A stretch of 64,000 nt of DNA from JAGVGT01 sp963807225 (GTDB taxonomy: Bacteria; Desulfobacterota; Desulfobulbia; Desulfobulbales; JAGXFP01). The stretch spans positions 62,001-126,000 of the forward strand of contig CAWEAD010000012.1 of NCBI GenBank assembly GCA_963807225.1. The letters are read 5' to 3'. The notes under the pieces were generated by a model, which saw nothing but the letters and a program-made list of their open reading frames with translations, ran no database searches and was not told the DNA's origin. This document shows, piece by piece, positions 17,543 through 26,878 of the stretch. How positions within the stretch are numbered: position 1 is the stretch's first letter; every line of letters begins with the position of its first letter. A program made the position numbers and the translations under genes.

Positions 17543-18546
17543 CTCTGGTCTGGCCCTGGGCTTGGCTGCTTCTGCCCCTGCCGTTCTTGGCCTACTTCAT
17601 TCTGCCCCGGGCCCGGCGCGAGGAGGCTGCGCTCCTGGTCCCTTTCTACCGGGAGGTCAATTCCCTTACTCCCGGCCACCGGCCGGGGGGAGGCAGAAGA
17701 AGGTTGCGCCTGCTATTCCTGAGTCTCAGCTGGGTGTTGCTGGTAGCGGCGGTCAGTCGGCCGCAATGGGTGGGCGATGCCGTAGCCCTGCCAACCAAGG
17801 GCCGTGATCTGCTGCTGGCCGTGGATATCTCCGGCAGCATGGCCCAGGAAGACATGGTCAGCGGCGGCCGGCAGGTCTCGCGCCTGGAGTTGGTCAAACA
17901 GGTGGCCGGTGATTTCATCGACCGGCGGGTCGGCGACCGGGTCGGCCTCCTGCTTTTCGGCACCAATGCCTACCTGCAGACCCCGTTGACCTTTGACCGG
18001 AAAACGGTCAAGACCATGCTGGACGAGGCCCTGATCGGTTTCGCCGGCAAACTGACCTCGCTGGGCGACGCCATCGGCCTGGCCGTCAAACACCTGCGGG
18101 AACGACCGGCCGCCGGCCGGGTGCTGATTCTGCTCACCGACGGCCGCAACACCGCCGGCCGTGTGGAACCGCTGACCGCCGCCGGGCTGGCTGCCGATAG
18201 CGGGGTCAAGATCTATACCATCGGCATCGGTGCCGAGGAGATGGTGGTGCAGACCTTCTTCGGCCGGCAGCGGGTCAACCCCTCGGCCGATCTGGACGAG
18301 GAGACCCTGGAAAAGATCGCCACGAAGACCGGCGGGCGCTATTTCCGGGCCCGCGACCCCGAGGAACTGGAAAAGATCTACCGGGATATCGACCAGCTGG
18401 AGCCGGTGGCGCAGGAGAGCCAGATTTACCGGCCGGTGCAGGCCCTCTACCTTCTGCCCCTGGCCACGGCTCTGCTGCTCACTTTTCTGCAGGTGCTGAT
18501 AATGGTGGTAGCGGGGCGGTTCGGCCGGCGGAGGAGTGCACCATGA
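17536..18546 (+). CDS. batA: VWA-domain membrane protein BatA
   Basis: A 336-residue protein with two N-terminal membrane helices (about 5-23 and 54-72), a VWA domain with MIDAS motif DISGS starting at Asp97, ILLTDGRNTAG, and a C-terminal helix (about 303-325). BatA/BatB are predicted periplasmic metal-dependent adhesion-type proteins linked to aerotolerance and stress in Bacteroides and spirochaetes. ATG 17536 has AGGAGG eight bases upstream and overlaps the DUF4381 stop; an upstream in-frame start at 17470 has no support. Confidence 0.92.
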   Translation: MLTLVWPWAWLLLPLPFLAYFILPRARREEAALLVPFYREVNSLTPGHRPGGGRRRLRLLFLSLSWVLLVAAVSRPQWVGDAVALPTKGRDLLLAVDISGSMAQEDMVSGGRQVSRLELVKQVAGDFIDRRVGDRVGLLLFGTNAYLQTPLTFDRKTVKTMLDEALIGFAGKLTSLGDAIGLAVKHLRERPAAGRVLILLTDGRNTAGRVEPLTAAGLAADSGVKIYTIGIGAEEMVVQTFFGRQRVNPSADLDEETLEKIATKTGGRYFRARDPEELEKIYRDIDQLEPVAQESQIYRPVQALYLLPLATALLLTFLQVLIMVVAGRFGRRRSAP

Positions 18547-20423
18547 TCAGTCCCGATTTCCATTTTCTGAGGCCGCTCTGGTTCCTGGCCCTGGCGCCGG
18601 CCCTGGCCCTTTTCGCCGCCCTGTGGTTTTCACGGCTGCGGGCCAGCGGCTGGGATCGGGCCATCAATCGAACGCTGCTGCCGCATCTCTTGGACGCCAT
18701 GCCGGGCGGGCGGCAGCGTTACCCCCTGGTCCTGTTGCTGGCAGCCTGGCTGCTCGCCACCATCGGCCTGGCCGGACCGGCCTGGCAGAGGCTGCCCCAG
18801 CCGGTTCGGCAGAAACAGGACGGACTGGTCATCATCCAGGATCTGTCGCTCTCCTTCTATGCCCAGGATCTCTCGCCCGATCGTTTGACCCGGGCTCGTC
18901 ACAAGCTTGCCGACATCCTCAAGAGCCGGCGGGAAGGGTTGACGGCGCTGGTGGTCTATGCCGGCGATGCCCATGTGGTCTCGCCCCTGACCGAAGACAC
19001 CAATACCATCGGGGCCATGGTGGGCGATCTCGATCCCGGGATCATGCCGAGCTATGGCAGCAACCTCGAAAGCGCGGTCAAACTGGCCCTCAAACTCTAT
19101 CAGGATAGCGGTCTATACCGGGGGCGTTTGCTGTTGCTGACCGACGAGGTCTCTCCGGAGCAGGCGAAGGCGGTCACCAGGCTCCTCTCCGGTCATGCTT
19201 TTACCCTCTCGATCCTTGGGGTTGGAACCGCCGATGGCGCGCCCATCCCCAAGGGCGACGGCGGTTTTCTCAAGGACGATCGGGGCAGTATCGTCGTCCC
19301 CCGTCTCGACCGATCATCCCTGGCCAAACTGGCGGCGGCGAACGGTGGAAATTATCACGATCTCAGGATCGACGACCGCGACTTCCAGGATCTACTCAGC
19401 CCCGGCGCGACTCTGCCCCGGGAGGATGAGTATCGTCAGACCAAGCGCCGATTCGACCAGTGGCAGGATCAGGGCTACTGGCTGGCGGTACTGCTGGTAC
19501 CCCTGGCCTTGCTGGCCTTTCGACGGGGCTGGCTGTTGGTCGGTCTCTTCCTGGGCTTCACGCTGATGCCGGCCGGCAACAGTTACGCCCTGGGCTGGCG
19601 CGATCTCTGGCTGCGGCCGGACCAGCAGGCGGCCCAGGCCCTGGCCGACAACCACCCCGAAGAGGCCGCCACCCTTTTCAAGTCACCCCAATGGCGGGGC
19701 GCGGCCCAATACCGGGCCGGTAAATTCGAGCAGGCGGAGGCAGACTTCAATCTCGGCGACAACGCTGAAGCCAGTTACAATCGCGGCAACGCCCTGGCCA
19801 AACTGGGCCGTTTGCCGGAAGCCCTGCAGGCTTACGACCAAGCCCTGGAACGCGACCCACGGATGACCGATGCCCGGGATAATCGGAAACTGGTGGAGAA
19901 GCTGCTGCAGCAGCAGAAACAGCAGGACGAACAAGATCAAAGTGAAAATGGCCGGGAAGAGCGGCAGAAACAGCAAGGCCAGCCGGGCCAGAAGGGACAG
20001 CAGGAAAAGAAAGAGCAGAACGGCCGGCAGGAGCAAGGGAAGCAAACGGGTCAGCCCGGCCGGAATGGTCAAGAGAATCGGCAGGAGCAGCAAGGTCGAC
20101 AAAAGCAATTGGACCAACCGGATCAACCGAACCAGGCCAGGAAAACGAAGGGGTCGGAAGCGCGGCAACCTGATCGGAAGGACCAGGCCGACCAGTCCCG
20201 GCAGGACCAAAAGGACCAGGCCGGCAAGGAAGAATCTGAAAAGCAAAAGGCGGCAAGCGCCAACCCGACGGACGACCGGCTGAGCCCCGAGCAGAGACAG
20301 GCTCTGGCCCAGTGGCTGCGGCAGATTCCCGACGACCCCGGCGGTCTGCTGCGGCGTAAGTTCCAGTATCAGTATCAGCAAAATCAGGCGCCCAGGGCCG
20401 ATGGCAACGGCAAGATCTGGTGA
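18543..20423 (+). CDS. BatB-BatC fusion: VWA domain plus TPR protein
   Basis: A 626-residue protein. Residues 1 to about 330 are BatB-like: two N-terminal helices, a VWA core with metal motif DLSLS starting at Asp100, and LLLLTDEVSPEQ. After further helices (about 315-352) comes a BatC-like tetratricopeptide part (AEASYNRGNALAKLGRLPEALQ-type repeat, about 370-450). Then a Gln/Lys/Arg-rich low-complexity stretch runs to about 595, with a short conserved tail (LSPEQRQALAQWLRQIPDDP). In other genomes BatB and BatC are often separate genes. Overlaps batA by 4 bases. Confidence 0.88.
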   Translation: MISPDFHFLRPLWFLALAPALALFAALWFSRLRASGWDRAINRTLLPHLLDAMPGGRQRYPLVLLLAAWLLATIGLAGPAWQRLPQPVRQKQDGLVIIQDLSLSFYAQDLSPDRLTRARHKLADILKSRREGLTALVVYAGDAHVVSPLTEDTNTIGAMVGDLDPGIMPSYGSNLESAVKLALKLYQDSGLYRGRLLLLTDEVSPEQAKAVTRLLSGHAFTLSILGVGTADGAPIPKGDGGFLKDDRGSIVVPRLDRSSLAKLAAANGGNYHDLRIDDRDFQDLLSPGATLPREDEYRQTKRRFDQWQDQGYWLAVLLVPLALLAFRRGWLLVGLFLGFTLMPAGNSYALGWRDLWLRPDQQAAQALADNHPEEAATLFKSPQWRGAAQYRAGKFEQAEADFNLGDNAEASYNRGNALAKLGRLPEALQAYDQALERDPRMTDARDNRKLVEKLLQQQKQQDEQDQSENGREERQKQQGQPGQKGQQEKKEQNGRQEQGKQTGQPGRNGQENRQEQQGRQKQLDQPDQPNQARKTKGSEARQPDRKDQADQSRQDQKDQAGKEESEKQKAASANPTDDRLSPEQRQALAQWLRQIPDDPGGLLRRKFQYQYQQNQAPRADGNGKIW

Positions 20424-20643
20424 GATCGTGACAGGAGCCTAAAAACCGGAAACAAATTCTGGAGCCGGATAGTTGGAGCATGCTTTGGCGTCCAGGCGAA
20501 ATATGCCGAACATTCCGACTACCGACTGCAGGATATGCCGGAAAGAGGCATGGGAAGTCCGTAGAACAAACCGTCGGAGAAGTATTCAACTTCCGGATAC
20601 CTACTTCTGTTTCCCGAATTCCAAGGATATTTGACCTATCAAA
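20424..20643 (+). other. Non-coding gap between batB/C and batD
   Basis: 220 bases with no gene I can support. Spacing is unusual because the preceding four genes overlap. No clear hairpin terminator or promoter was found. Confidence 0.3.
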
Positions 20644-22410
20644 ATGGTTAACGCGATGAAGAAAATAATTTTCCCACTCATATTCCTCCTGACGATCCTG
20701 ATCCTGGCTCCGCTGGCCCGGGCCGGGTTGGAAGCCAAGGTCGACCGCAACCAGCTGGCCCTGGACGAGACCCTGAACCTGACCCTCACCAAGGAAGGTG
20801 GTTCCGCCTTTTCCTCCGCCGATCTGGCGCCGCTGGAAAAGGATTTCCGGATCCTCGGCCGCAGCCAGAGCAGCAGCACCCAGATCAGCAACGGCTCGAT
20901 GACTTCATCATTCAGCCTCAACCTGACTCTGGCGCCCAAGCGTACCGGCATTCTGCAAATTCCACCGCTGACGGTGGGCGGCGACAACAGCCGGCCGCTG
21001 ACCGTCAAGGTAGTGACCATGGCCCAGCCCAAGACCAGGGCCGACAACGTCCCGATCTTTCTCGAATCAGAGGTCGACCCGAAGGTGGTTTCGGTCCAGC
21101 AACAGGCGATCCTGACCCTGCGGATCTACTGGGCGGTGGAGGCCAAAATCAATGAACCTGAGATGCCGCAACTGCCCGACGTCCTGGTTGAAAAGCTGAA
21201 CGACGCCACTTACAGCAAATCGGTCAACGGCCGTACCTATCAGGTCTTTGAACGTAAATACGCCTTGTTCCCCCAGAAAAGCGGCAGCCTGCCGATCCCG
21301 CCGTTGACGGTCCGGGCTTCGGTGGCGAGCCAGGGTCGTCAGTCCGACCCCTTCCATGACTTTTTCCCCGATTTTGCCACCAACCCGGGCCGGGAGATCG
21401 TCCTGCGCAGCAACCCGGAACAGATCACGGTGAAGGAAAAGGCGGCAGACTACCCGGCCGGGGCGGTCTGGCTGCCGACCGGCAAGCTCACGGCGGCGGT
21501 CGATTGGAGTAAGGAGCCCGCCGACCTCCAGGTGGGGGAATCTTCCACCGTCACCATTACCCTGGCCGGGCAGGGTTTGCTCGCCTCGCAACTGCCGCCG
21601 GTGGAACTGCCGGATCTGCCGGGCCTCAAAGTATATCAGGGCAAAGCCGAGGTCCAGAACCTCAAGAACAGCGATGGAGTAACCGGGCTCCGGCGGGAAA
21701 GCATCGCCCTGGTTCCGACCCGAGCCGGTAGCCTGGAATTACCTGAGATTCGGCTGCCCTGGTGGAACAAGGAAAGCGGTCAGGTGGAATATACGGTCCT
21801 GCCGGCCCGGCAGCTGGTGATCAAGGGGGCGGCCGGTTCCCTTGCGGTCAGCACCGTACCGCCCACGACCGATCAATCTCGGCCGGAGGGTGAGGCGTCT
21901 GCCCCGGCACCGGTGTCGGCGCCGACTACAACTTCGACTCCGACGCCGGTGCCGGGTTCATTTATGTTCTGGGCGATGGCCTGCGCCCTTCTGGCCCTGG
22001 GTTGGCTGGGCACCGGCTATCTGTTGTTGAAGAGCCGCCGCCAACTTCGGGAGTTGACGTTCGAGCGGGACAAGGTCGCAGAATCAGGCTCCTTACGGGA
22101 GCGCGAGGCCTTCAAGGTTCTGGCCGGGGCCTGTCTGGACAACGACCCGGCCCGGGCACGTCAAGCGCTTCTGGCCTGGGCGCAAAGCCGTTATCCCGAT
22201 CAGAGGCTGCGGAGCGGTGGTGATCTGGCACGGTTGTGCCGGGACACGCGGTTGCCCGGGCTGCTGATGGAAATCGACGGGAAGCTTTATGGCGGTGGTG
22301 ATAAATCGGTCTGGTCGGGTAAGACGTTGCTGGCGGCGGTGGAGCAGATTCGCAAGGAAAGGAAGCCCGGCCTCAAGGCAAATTCGGCCCTGCCGCCGCT
22401 ATACCGCTGA
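20644..22410 (+). CDS. batD: BatD-family protein
   Basis: A 588-residue exported membrane protein. A signal peptide (ending LAPLARAG) is followed by an immunoglobulin-like BatD region (VDRNQLALDETLNLTLT, then LEKDFRILGRSQSSSTQISNG), a Pro/Thr-rich linker (about 410-440), one membrane helix (about 440-462) and a cytoplasmic helical tail. It completes the moxR-bat operon. ATG 20644 is used; ATG 20659 is equally possible, because neither has a strong ribosome site. Confidence 0.9.
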   Translation: MVNAMKKIIFPLIFLLTILILAPLARAGLEAKVDRNQLALDETLNLTLTKEGGSAFSSADLAPLEKDFRILGRSQSSSTQISNGSMTSSFSLNLTLAPKRTGILQIPPLTVGGDNSRPLTVKVVTMAQPKTRADNVPIFLESEVDPKVVSVQQQAILTLRIYWAVEAKINEPEMPQLPDVLVEKLNDATYSKSVNGRTYQVFERKYALFPQKSGSLPIPPLTVRASVASQGRQSDPFHDFFPDFATNPGREIVLRSNPEQITVKEKAADYPAGAVWLPTGKLTAAVDWSKEPADLQVGESSTVTITLAGQGLLASQLPPVELPDLPGLKVYQGKAEVQNLKNSDGVTGLRRESIALVPTRAGSLELPEIRLPWWNKESGQVEYTVLPARQLVIKGAAGSLAVSTVPPTTDQSRPEGEASAPAPVSAPTTTSTPTPVPGSFMFWAMACALLALGWLGTGYLLLKSRRQLRELTFERDKVAESGSLREREAFKVLAGACLDNDPARARQALLAWAQSRYPDQRLRSGGDLARLCRDTRLPGLLMEIDGKLYGGGDKSVWSGKTLLAAVEQIRKERKPGLKANSALPPLYR

Positions 22411-22620
22411 GAGCGTCTGCTTGTCTCCGGCAGGATCAGGCGCCAGGCAGCCACTCTTAACGTTTCCCGCTTTCTCAGGTGCTGGCGGACCCGGACAATC
22501 CGGGGCGATAAGCATTAACTTGCCGGGCAAGCGCCGAATAACTTGCTTAATACCGAGGAGGGGGCAATAATATTTGGCAACCGCCAAGGAAAACAAAGCA
22601 ATGCCAAGGAAATCTTGAAC

Positions 22621-23469
22621 ATGAGCAGGGAAACCACCAAAAACTCCATACTGTGCCCAGGCTGTCGACGCTTGATCAGCCGGGATGAACCGGCCTGTCC
22701 ATATTGCGGGATGAAGAATCCCGGGGTCTGGTGGAAAAACAGCCGCTTTACCGCGGTTCTGACCGATCCGCAGCAGTTCGTCCGGCTGATTATCGGCACC
22801 AATATCGTCATGTATGTTCTCTCGCTGCTGCTCAATCCGCACGGCTCGAATCTGGGTTTCTCCCCCTTATCCTTTCTGGCTCCGAGCAACCGGAGCCTGC
22901 TGCTTCTCGGGGCCACCGGCACCATCCCCGTGTTCGAACTGCACCGCTGGTGGTCGCTGCTGGCCGCCAACTACCTGCACGGCGGCCTGCTGCACATTTT
23001 TTTCAACATGTACGCCCTGTATCAACTCGGCCCCCTGGTTAGCCAGGAGTTCGGGCCTTACCGGATGATGATCATCTATACGGTGAGCGGCATCTTGGGT
23101 TTCCTGGTCTCGGTCCTGGCCGGGGTGCCGCTGACCATCGGCGCTTCCGCCGCCATCTGCGGCCTGATCGGCGCCATGATCTATTACGGGAAAAGTCGGA
23201 GCGGGACATATGGCGAGGCGATCTACCGTCAGGTCGGCGGTTGGGCCATCGCCATCGTCATCTTCGGTTTCGTGGTGCCCGGGATCAATAACTGGGGGCA
23301 TGGCGGCGGCATGCTGGCCGGTGCCCTGCTCGGCTATCTCCTGGGTTACAAGGAAAAGCGGCGGGAATCCCTGGCGCACCGGCTCGGGGGGATGGCCTGC
23401 CTGGCCCTGACCGGTCTGGTCCTGGTCTGGGCTGTCGGCAGCGGCTTCTTCTACCTGCTTGGCTCCTGA
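22621..23469 (+). CDS. Rhomboid intramembrane serine protease with N-terminal zinc ribbon
   Basis: A 282-residue protein. Cys12, Cys15, Cys26 and Cys29 form a small zinc ribbon (CPGC, CPYC). The rhomboid core follows: HGGLLHIFFNM (His120, His125, Asn129), the catalytic Ser176 in IGASAAICG, and His227 in NNWGHGGG. The serine-histidine pair cleaves membrane proteins within the bilayer. About six to seven helices are predicted. ATG 22621 has AAGGA ten bases upstream. It is not obviously part of the bat operon, which ends 210 bases earlier. Confidence 0.92.
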   Translation: MSRETTKNSILCPGCRRLISRDEPACPYCGMKNPGVWWKNSRFTAVLTDPQQFVRLIIGTNIVMYVLSLLLNPHGSNLGFSPLSFLAPSNRSLLLLGATGTIPVFELHRWWSLLAANYLHGGLLHIFFNMYALYQLGPLVSQEFGPYRMMIIYTVSGILGFLVSVLAGVPLTIGASAAICGLIGAMIYYGKSRSGTYGEAIYRQVGGWAIAIVIFGFVVPGINNWGHGGGMLAGALLGYLLGYKEKRRESLAHRLGGMACLALTGLVLVWAVGSGFFYLLGS

Positions 23470-23628
23470 GCGTCGGGGTTGATTGAGAGCCGGTCCGTGA
23501 ATAAAAATTTGATTATCGCTTCCGGATTTTGGCCGCCTTTGCCCTTTTCTCAATCGCAAAATTCTCAATCCGGCACTGCTACGCCTGCGGTTTTGCTCAA
23601 TCGATGAGTATCGGCTGGCGGCCGGGGC

Positions 23629-23826
23629 TTACATCTCCTTTAGTTTTAATTCCTCGTGGTATTCCCCCGGAACTTCCTTGATCAGGGCCTGCCCGGTGAT
23701 AACATCCTTGCCGTTGTATGTCAGGGTGGGGTTGCCGTATAACTGCCAGCCCTGACTGAGCTTGGCGCAGACCCGATGGCAGAATTTTTCGTCATCGGGA
23801 CCGGTAAGATAGGTATAAAGTTGCAT
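23629..23826 (-). CDS. DUF1737 domain protein
   Basis: A 65-residue protein spanning a complete DUF1737: LTGPDDEKFCHRVCAKLSQG, then WQLYGNPTLTYNGKDVITGQA. AGGA lies seven bases before the ATG. Function unknown. It is downstream of the antiporter gene on the same strand. Confidence 0.85.
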   Translation of the reverse strand: MQLYTYLTGPDDEKFCHRVCAKLSQGWQLYGNPTLTYNGKDVITGQALIKEVPGEYHEELKLKEM

Positions 23827-23873
23827 GGCTTTTCCTCATTCAGGTCGATTGATCGGCAAGCTGAAAATATTCT

Positions 23874-25742
23874 CTATACCGTGGAGTTATCGGTAGCCGC
23901 AACCATTTTTGCCCTCCCCAATCGCGGACTGGCAGCCGCCTGATCGCTGGCCAGATCGGGAACCAGGCTGACCAGGGTCCAGCCGGGGCCGGGAACGGGT
24001 GGAGCCTCGACGGTGAAGAGATGCAAGCCTTGCCGGGGGTCGATGGCGAAGAGTGGAACCGCCCTTTGCTCATATCGGGCGATAAAATCGGCATAGGTGA
24101 AATCGGCCGAAAGCCGGGCGGTGCTGATCTTGCCATTCTGGTTGAGCATCGAGGCTAGAGTGGCATAAGTGATGTCGGGACCGAACAGGGTCTGGCCGCG
24201 GTGTCGGGCGATAACCTGCAGATTGTCCGGTACATGGCCGGAGGGTCGGGTCGGCAGATAATAGACTTTCGCCGAGCCGAATTCCAGGCGGTAATGCATG
24301 ATTGCCGCGATGTTCAGGCTTTCGTGGGGGTAGAGGGCCAGCAGACTGCCGATGCCGACCAGATCCAGATGGCGTTCGGCATGCTCCGAGATGGGGTTGC
24401 CGAAATAGGTGGGCAGTCCCTCTTCCTGGGCTTTTTCGATCTTTCCCTGGACCGTGTCGGCCAGAATCACCCGGTAACCATTCTTGTTCAGGGCCTCGCC
24501 CACGGCTCGGGCAACGATGTTGGCGCCGATGATCAGGAAACCGCGCGGCTCCGGTTCGGCCACCCCCAGCAGGCGGGCTAAGGGGCGGGCGGTGGCGCTC
24601 TGCAGCAGGACGGTGCCGATGATCACCAGAAAGGTGAGCGGCACCAGCAATCGGGCCTCGGCGAAACCGGCCGATTCAAGTTTCAGGGCGAAGAGCGAGG
24701 AGATGGCGGCGGCGACGATGCCCCGGGGGGCGATCCAGGCCAGCAGATGGCGTTCCGGCCAGGTCAAGGGCGAGCCCAGGGCGGAGATCATGACGTTCAG
24801 GGGCCGGGCCAGGAACTGGATAGCCAGAAAAATAAACAGGACCGACCAACCCAATCCCCGGAAATTGGAGAAATCCAGGCGGGCGGCCAGGACGATGAAG
24901 AGAAAGGAGATCAGCAGAAGGGAGAGGCTCTCCTTGAAGTCGAGGATGTCCTCCATGTCCACGCCTTTCATGTTGGCCAGCCAGATCCCCATCACCGTCA
25001 CCGCCATCAAGCCGGATTCGGGCTGGAAATAATTGGCCAGGGCGAAAACCGCGAAGACCAGCCCCAGGGCGGTAATGTTGTGCAGGAACTCCGGCAGCCA
25101 GTGGAGGCGCATGACCCGGCCGAAGAGGTATCCGCAGAGGACGCCGAGCAGCATGCCGGAGCCGTTGATCCGGGCGAATGTCAGGAAGGTCTGGCCCAGG
25201 GCCTCTTCAGTGCCGCCGGCGATGATGAATTCGTAAACCAGCAGGGCCAGGGCGGCGCCGATCGGATCGATGACGATACCCTCCCAGCGCAGGATGTTGG
25301 CCACCGTGGCGTTGGGCCGTACGGTGCGCAGCATGGGCACGATCACCGTGGGGCCGGTGACCACGGTGATAGCCCCGAACAGGAAGCAGAGCTCCCAGCT
25401 CAAACCCAGGACCAGCCTGCTGGTGACGGCGGTGATCAGCCAGGTGACCGCCATGCCGAAGGTGACCATGTTGCGCACCACGGCCTGGAGGTCGAGGATC
25501 TGCCGAAACTTGAGGGTCAGACTGCCCTCGAAAAGGATGACGGCAACGGCCAGGGAAACAAAGGGGAAGAGCAACTCACCCAGGAGATGGTCGGGGTTCA
25601 GGATTCCCAGGACCGGTCCGGCCAGGACTCCGGCGGCCAGAAGGAAGATAATGGCCGGCAGTTTGATCCGCCAGGCCAGCCACTGACAGAAGATGCTGGC
25701 CGAGAGGATGGCGGCGAAGATGATGACGTTATGTTCATACAT
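23874..25742 (-). CDS. CPA1-type cation:proton antiporter with C-terminal NAD-binding (TrkA-N/RCK) domain
   Basis: A 622-residue protein. The first 410 residues form about twelve to thirteen helices of the Na+/H+ exchanger fold, with GAITVVTGPTVIVPMLRT, EGIVIDPIGAALALL (paired acidic site) and WIAPRGIVAAAISSLFALKL as landmarks. From about 415 a Rossmann domain begins (GFLIIGANIVARAVGEAL), which probably senses NAD(H), followed by a TrkA-C-like part. It should exchange protons for Na+ or K+ at the inner membrane; the ion cannot be decided from sequence. The next gene upstream is a 63-residue protein. Confidence 0.9.
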   Translation of the reverse strand: MYEHNVIIFAAILSASIFCQWLAWRIKLPAIIFLLAAGVLAGPVLGILNPDHLLGELLFPFVSLAVAVILFEGSLTLKFRQILDLQAVVRNMVTFGMAVTWLITAVTSRLVLGLSWELCFLFGAITVVTGPTVIVPMLRTVRPNATVANILRWEGIVIDPIGAALALLVYEFIIAGGTEEALGQTFLTFARINGSGMLLGVLCGYLFGRVMRLHWLPEFLHNITALGLVFAVFALANYFQPESGLMAVTVMGIWLANMKGVDMEDILDFKESLSLLLISFLFIVLAARLDFSNFRGLGWSVLFIFLAIQFLARPLNVMISALGSPLTWPERHLLAWIAPRGIVAAAISSLFALKLESAGFAEARLLVPLTFLVIIGTVLLQSATARPLARLLGVAEPEPRGFLIIGANIVARAVGEALNKNGYRVILADTVQGKIEKAQEEGLPTYFGNPISEHAERHLDLVGIGSLLALYPHESLNIAAIMHYRLEFGSAKVYYLPTRPSGHVPDNLQVIARHRGQTLFGPDITYATLASMLNQNGKISTARLSADFTYADFIARYEQRAVPLFAIDPRQGLHLFTVEAPPVPGPGWTLVSLVPDLASDQAAASPRLGRAKMVAATDNSTV

Positions 25743-25794
25743 ACTCGTGCGGCCCCGGTCTCGGAGTAATCGGGCGGAAGGTGTTGCCGATATT

Positions 25795-25986
25795 TCAGCC
25801 TTGATCCTCGACCAGATAGTCCCGCAGTTTTACCAACAGTGAGGGGGGCAGTTCCTCGCCGTACATGAAGGCCTCGGTTTCCTCACCGGTTAGCTGTTGC
25901 TTGACCTCTGCCGGCAGCCCCCGCAGGATCGCGACCCGTTCCGGATCCGGTTTCTGCCCCTGGTGTCTTTCGCTGATTTTGCTCAT
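25795..25986 (-). CDS. Small hypothetical protein (63 residues)
   Basis: A soluble, acidic, helical protein starting MSKISERHQG, with an AAAGG element eight bases before the ATG. I do not recognise the family. It sits 11 bases after the pirin gene and 52 before the antiporter gene on the same strand, so it is likely cotranscribed. Confidence 0.6.
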   Translation of the reverse strand: MSKISERHQGQKPDPERVAILRGLPAEVKQQLTGEETEAFMYGEELPPSLLVKLRDYLVEDQG

Positions 25987-25997
25987 GGATTTACCTT

Positions 25998-26858
25998 TTA
26001 CTCCGCCTGATTCTTGATAAAGGTACCTTCCCGGTATTCGCGGAAGGCGGTTTCCAGTTCCTCTCTGGTGTTCATGACGATGGGGCCGCGCCAGGCCACC
26101 GGCTCGGCCAGGGGCAAGCCGGAGATCAGCAGGAAACGGACTTCTTCGGTCCCGGCGGCGATCCTTACCTGTTCGCCGTCGTCGAAGAGCAGCAGGTCGC
26201 GATTGCGGCCCGGAGTCCGTTCGGCCCCGAAAAGACCCTGGCCGCCGATGACGTAGGCGAAGAGGGTGTGACCAAGTTTGGTCGGGTGCTCGAAGAAAGC
26301 ACCGGCCGGGATGGTCACATCCAGGTACTCGGGATCGATGACGATATCCCGCACCGGGCCGATGGTTTGACCCACCCGGCCGCAGATCACCTTGACCCGG
26401 ACGCCACCTTCCAGAATTGCCTCGGGGATCTCGGCGGCGGTGAGACCGCGATAGCGGGGGGCCATCATCTTGTCGGTCGCCGGCAGGTTGGCCCAGAGCT
26501 GGAAACCGTACATCCTCCCATCAATATCACCCTGAGGCATCTCCTGGTGGATGATGCCGCTGCCGGCGGTCATCCACTGCACGTCGCCGCCACCGATCAC
26601 CCCTTTGTTGCCCATGCTGTCACCGTGTTCGACCTCGCCTTCCAGCACGTAGGTGATAGTTTCGATGCCCCGGTGTGGATGCCAGGGAAAACCGGCCAGG
26701 TAGTGATCCGGGCTGTCGGCCCGGAAGTCGTCCAACAGCAGAAAAGGGTCGAACAGCGGCACCTCGTCGAAGCCAAGGGCCCGGTGCAGGTAGACCCCAG
26801 CCCCTTCAATGGTCGGCTGGCTCCGAGAGTGGCGCTGTACTTTACGATCAATGCTCAT
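25998..26858 (-). CDS. Pirin family protein
   Basis: A 286-residue bicupin. The metal-binding block GFPWHPHRGIETITYVLEG is followed by VEHGDSMGNKG, GDVQWMTAGSGIIHQEMP and the C-terminal pirin domain (FFEHPTKLGHTLFAYVIGGQ-type). Bacterial pirins bind Fe or Ni and some are quercetin dioxygenases or redox regulators; which applies here is unknown. It precedes the 63-residue gene on the same strand. Confidence 0.93.
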   Translation of the reverse strand: MSIDRKVQRHSRSQPTIEGAGVYLHRALGFDEVPLFDPFLLLDDFRADSPDHYLAGFPWHPHRGIETITYVLEGEVEHGDSMGNKGVIGGGDVQWMTAGSGIIHQEMPQGDIDGRMYGFQLWANLPATDKMMAPRYRGLTAAEIPEAILEGGVRVKVICGRVGQTIGPVRDIVIDPEYLDVTIPAGAFFEHPTKLGHTLFAYVIGGQGLFGAERTPGRNRDLLLFDDGEQVRIAAGTEEVRFLLISGLPLAEPVAWRGPIVMNTREELETAFREYREGTFIKNQAE

Positions 26859-26878
26859 GGCTGTCTCCTTAATCAGGT

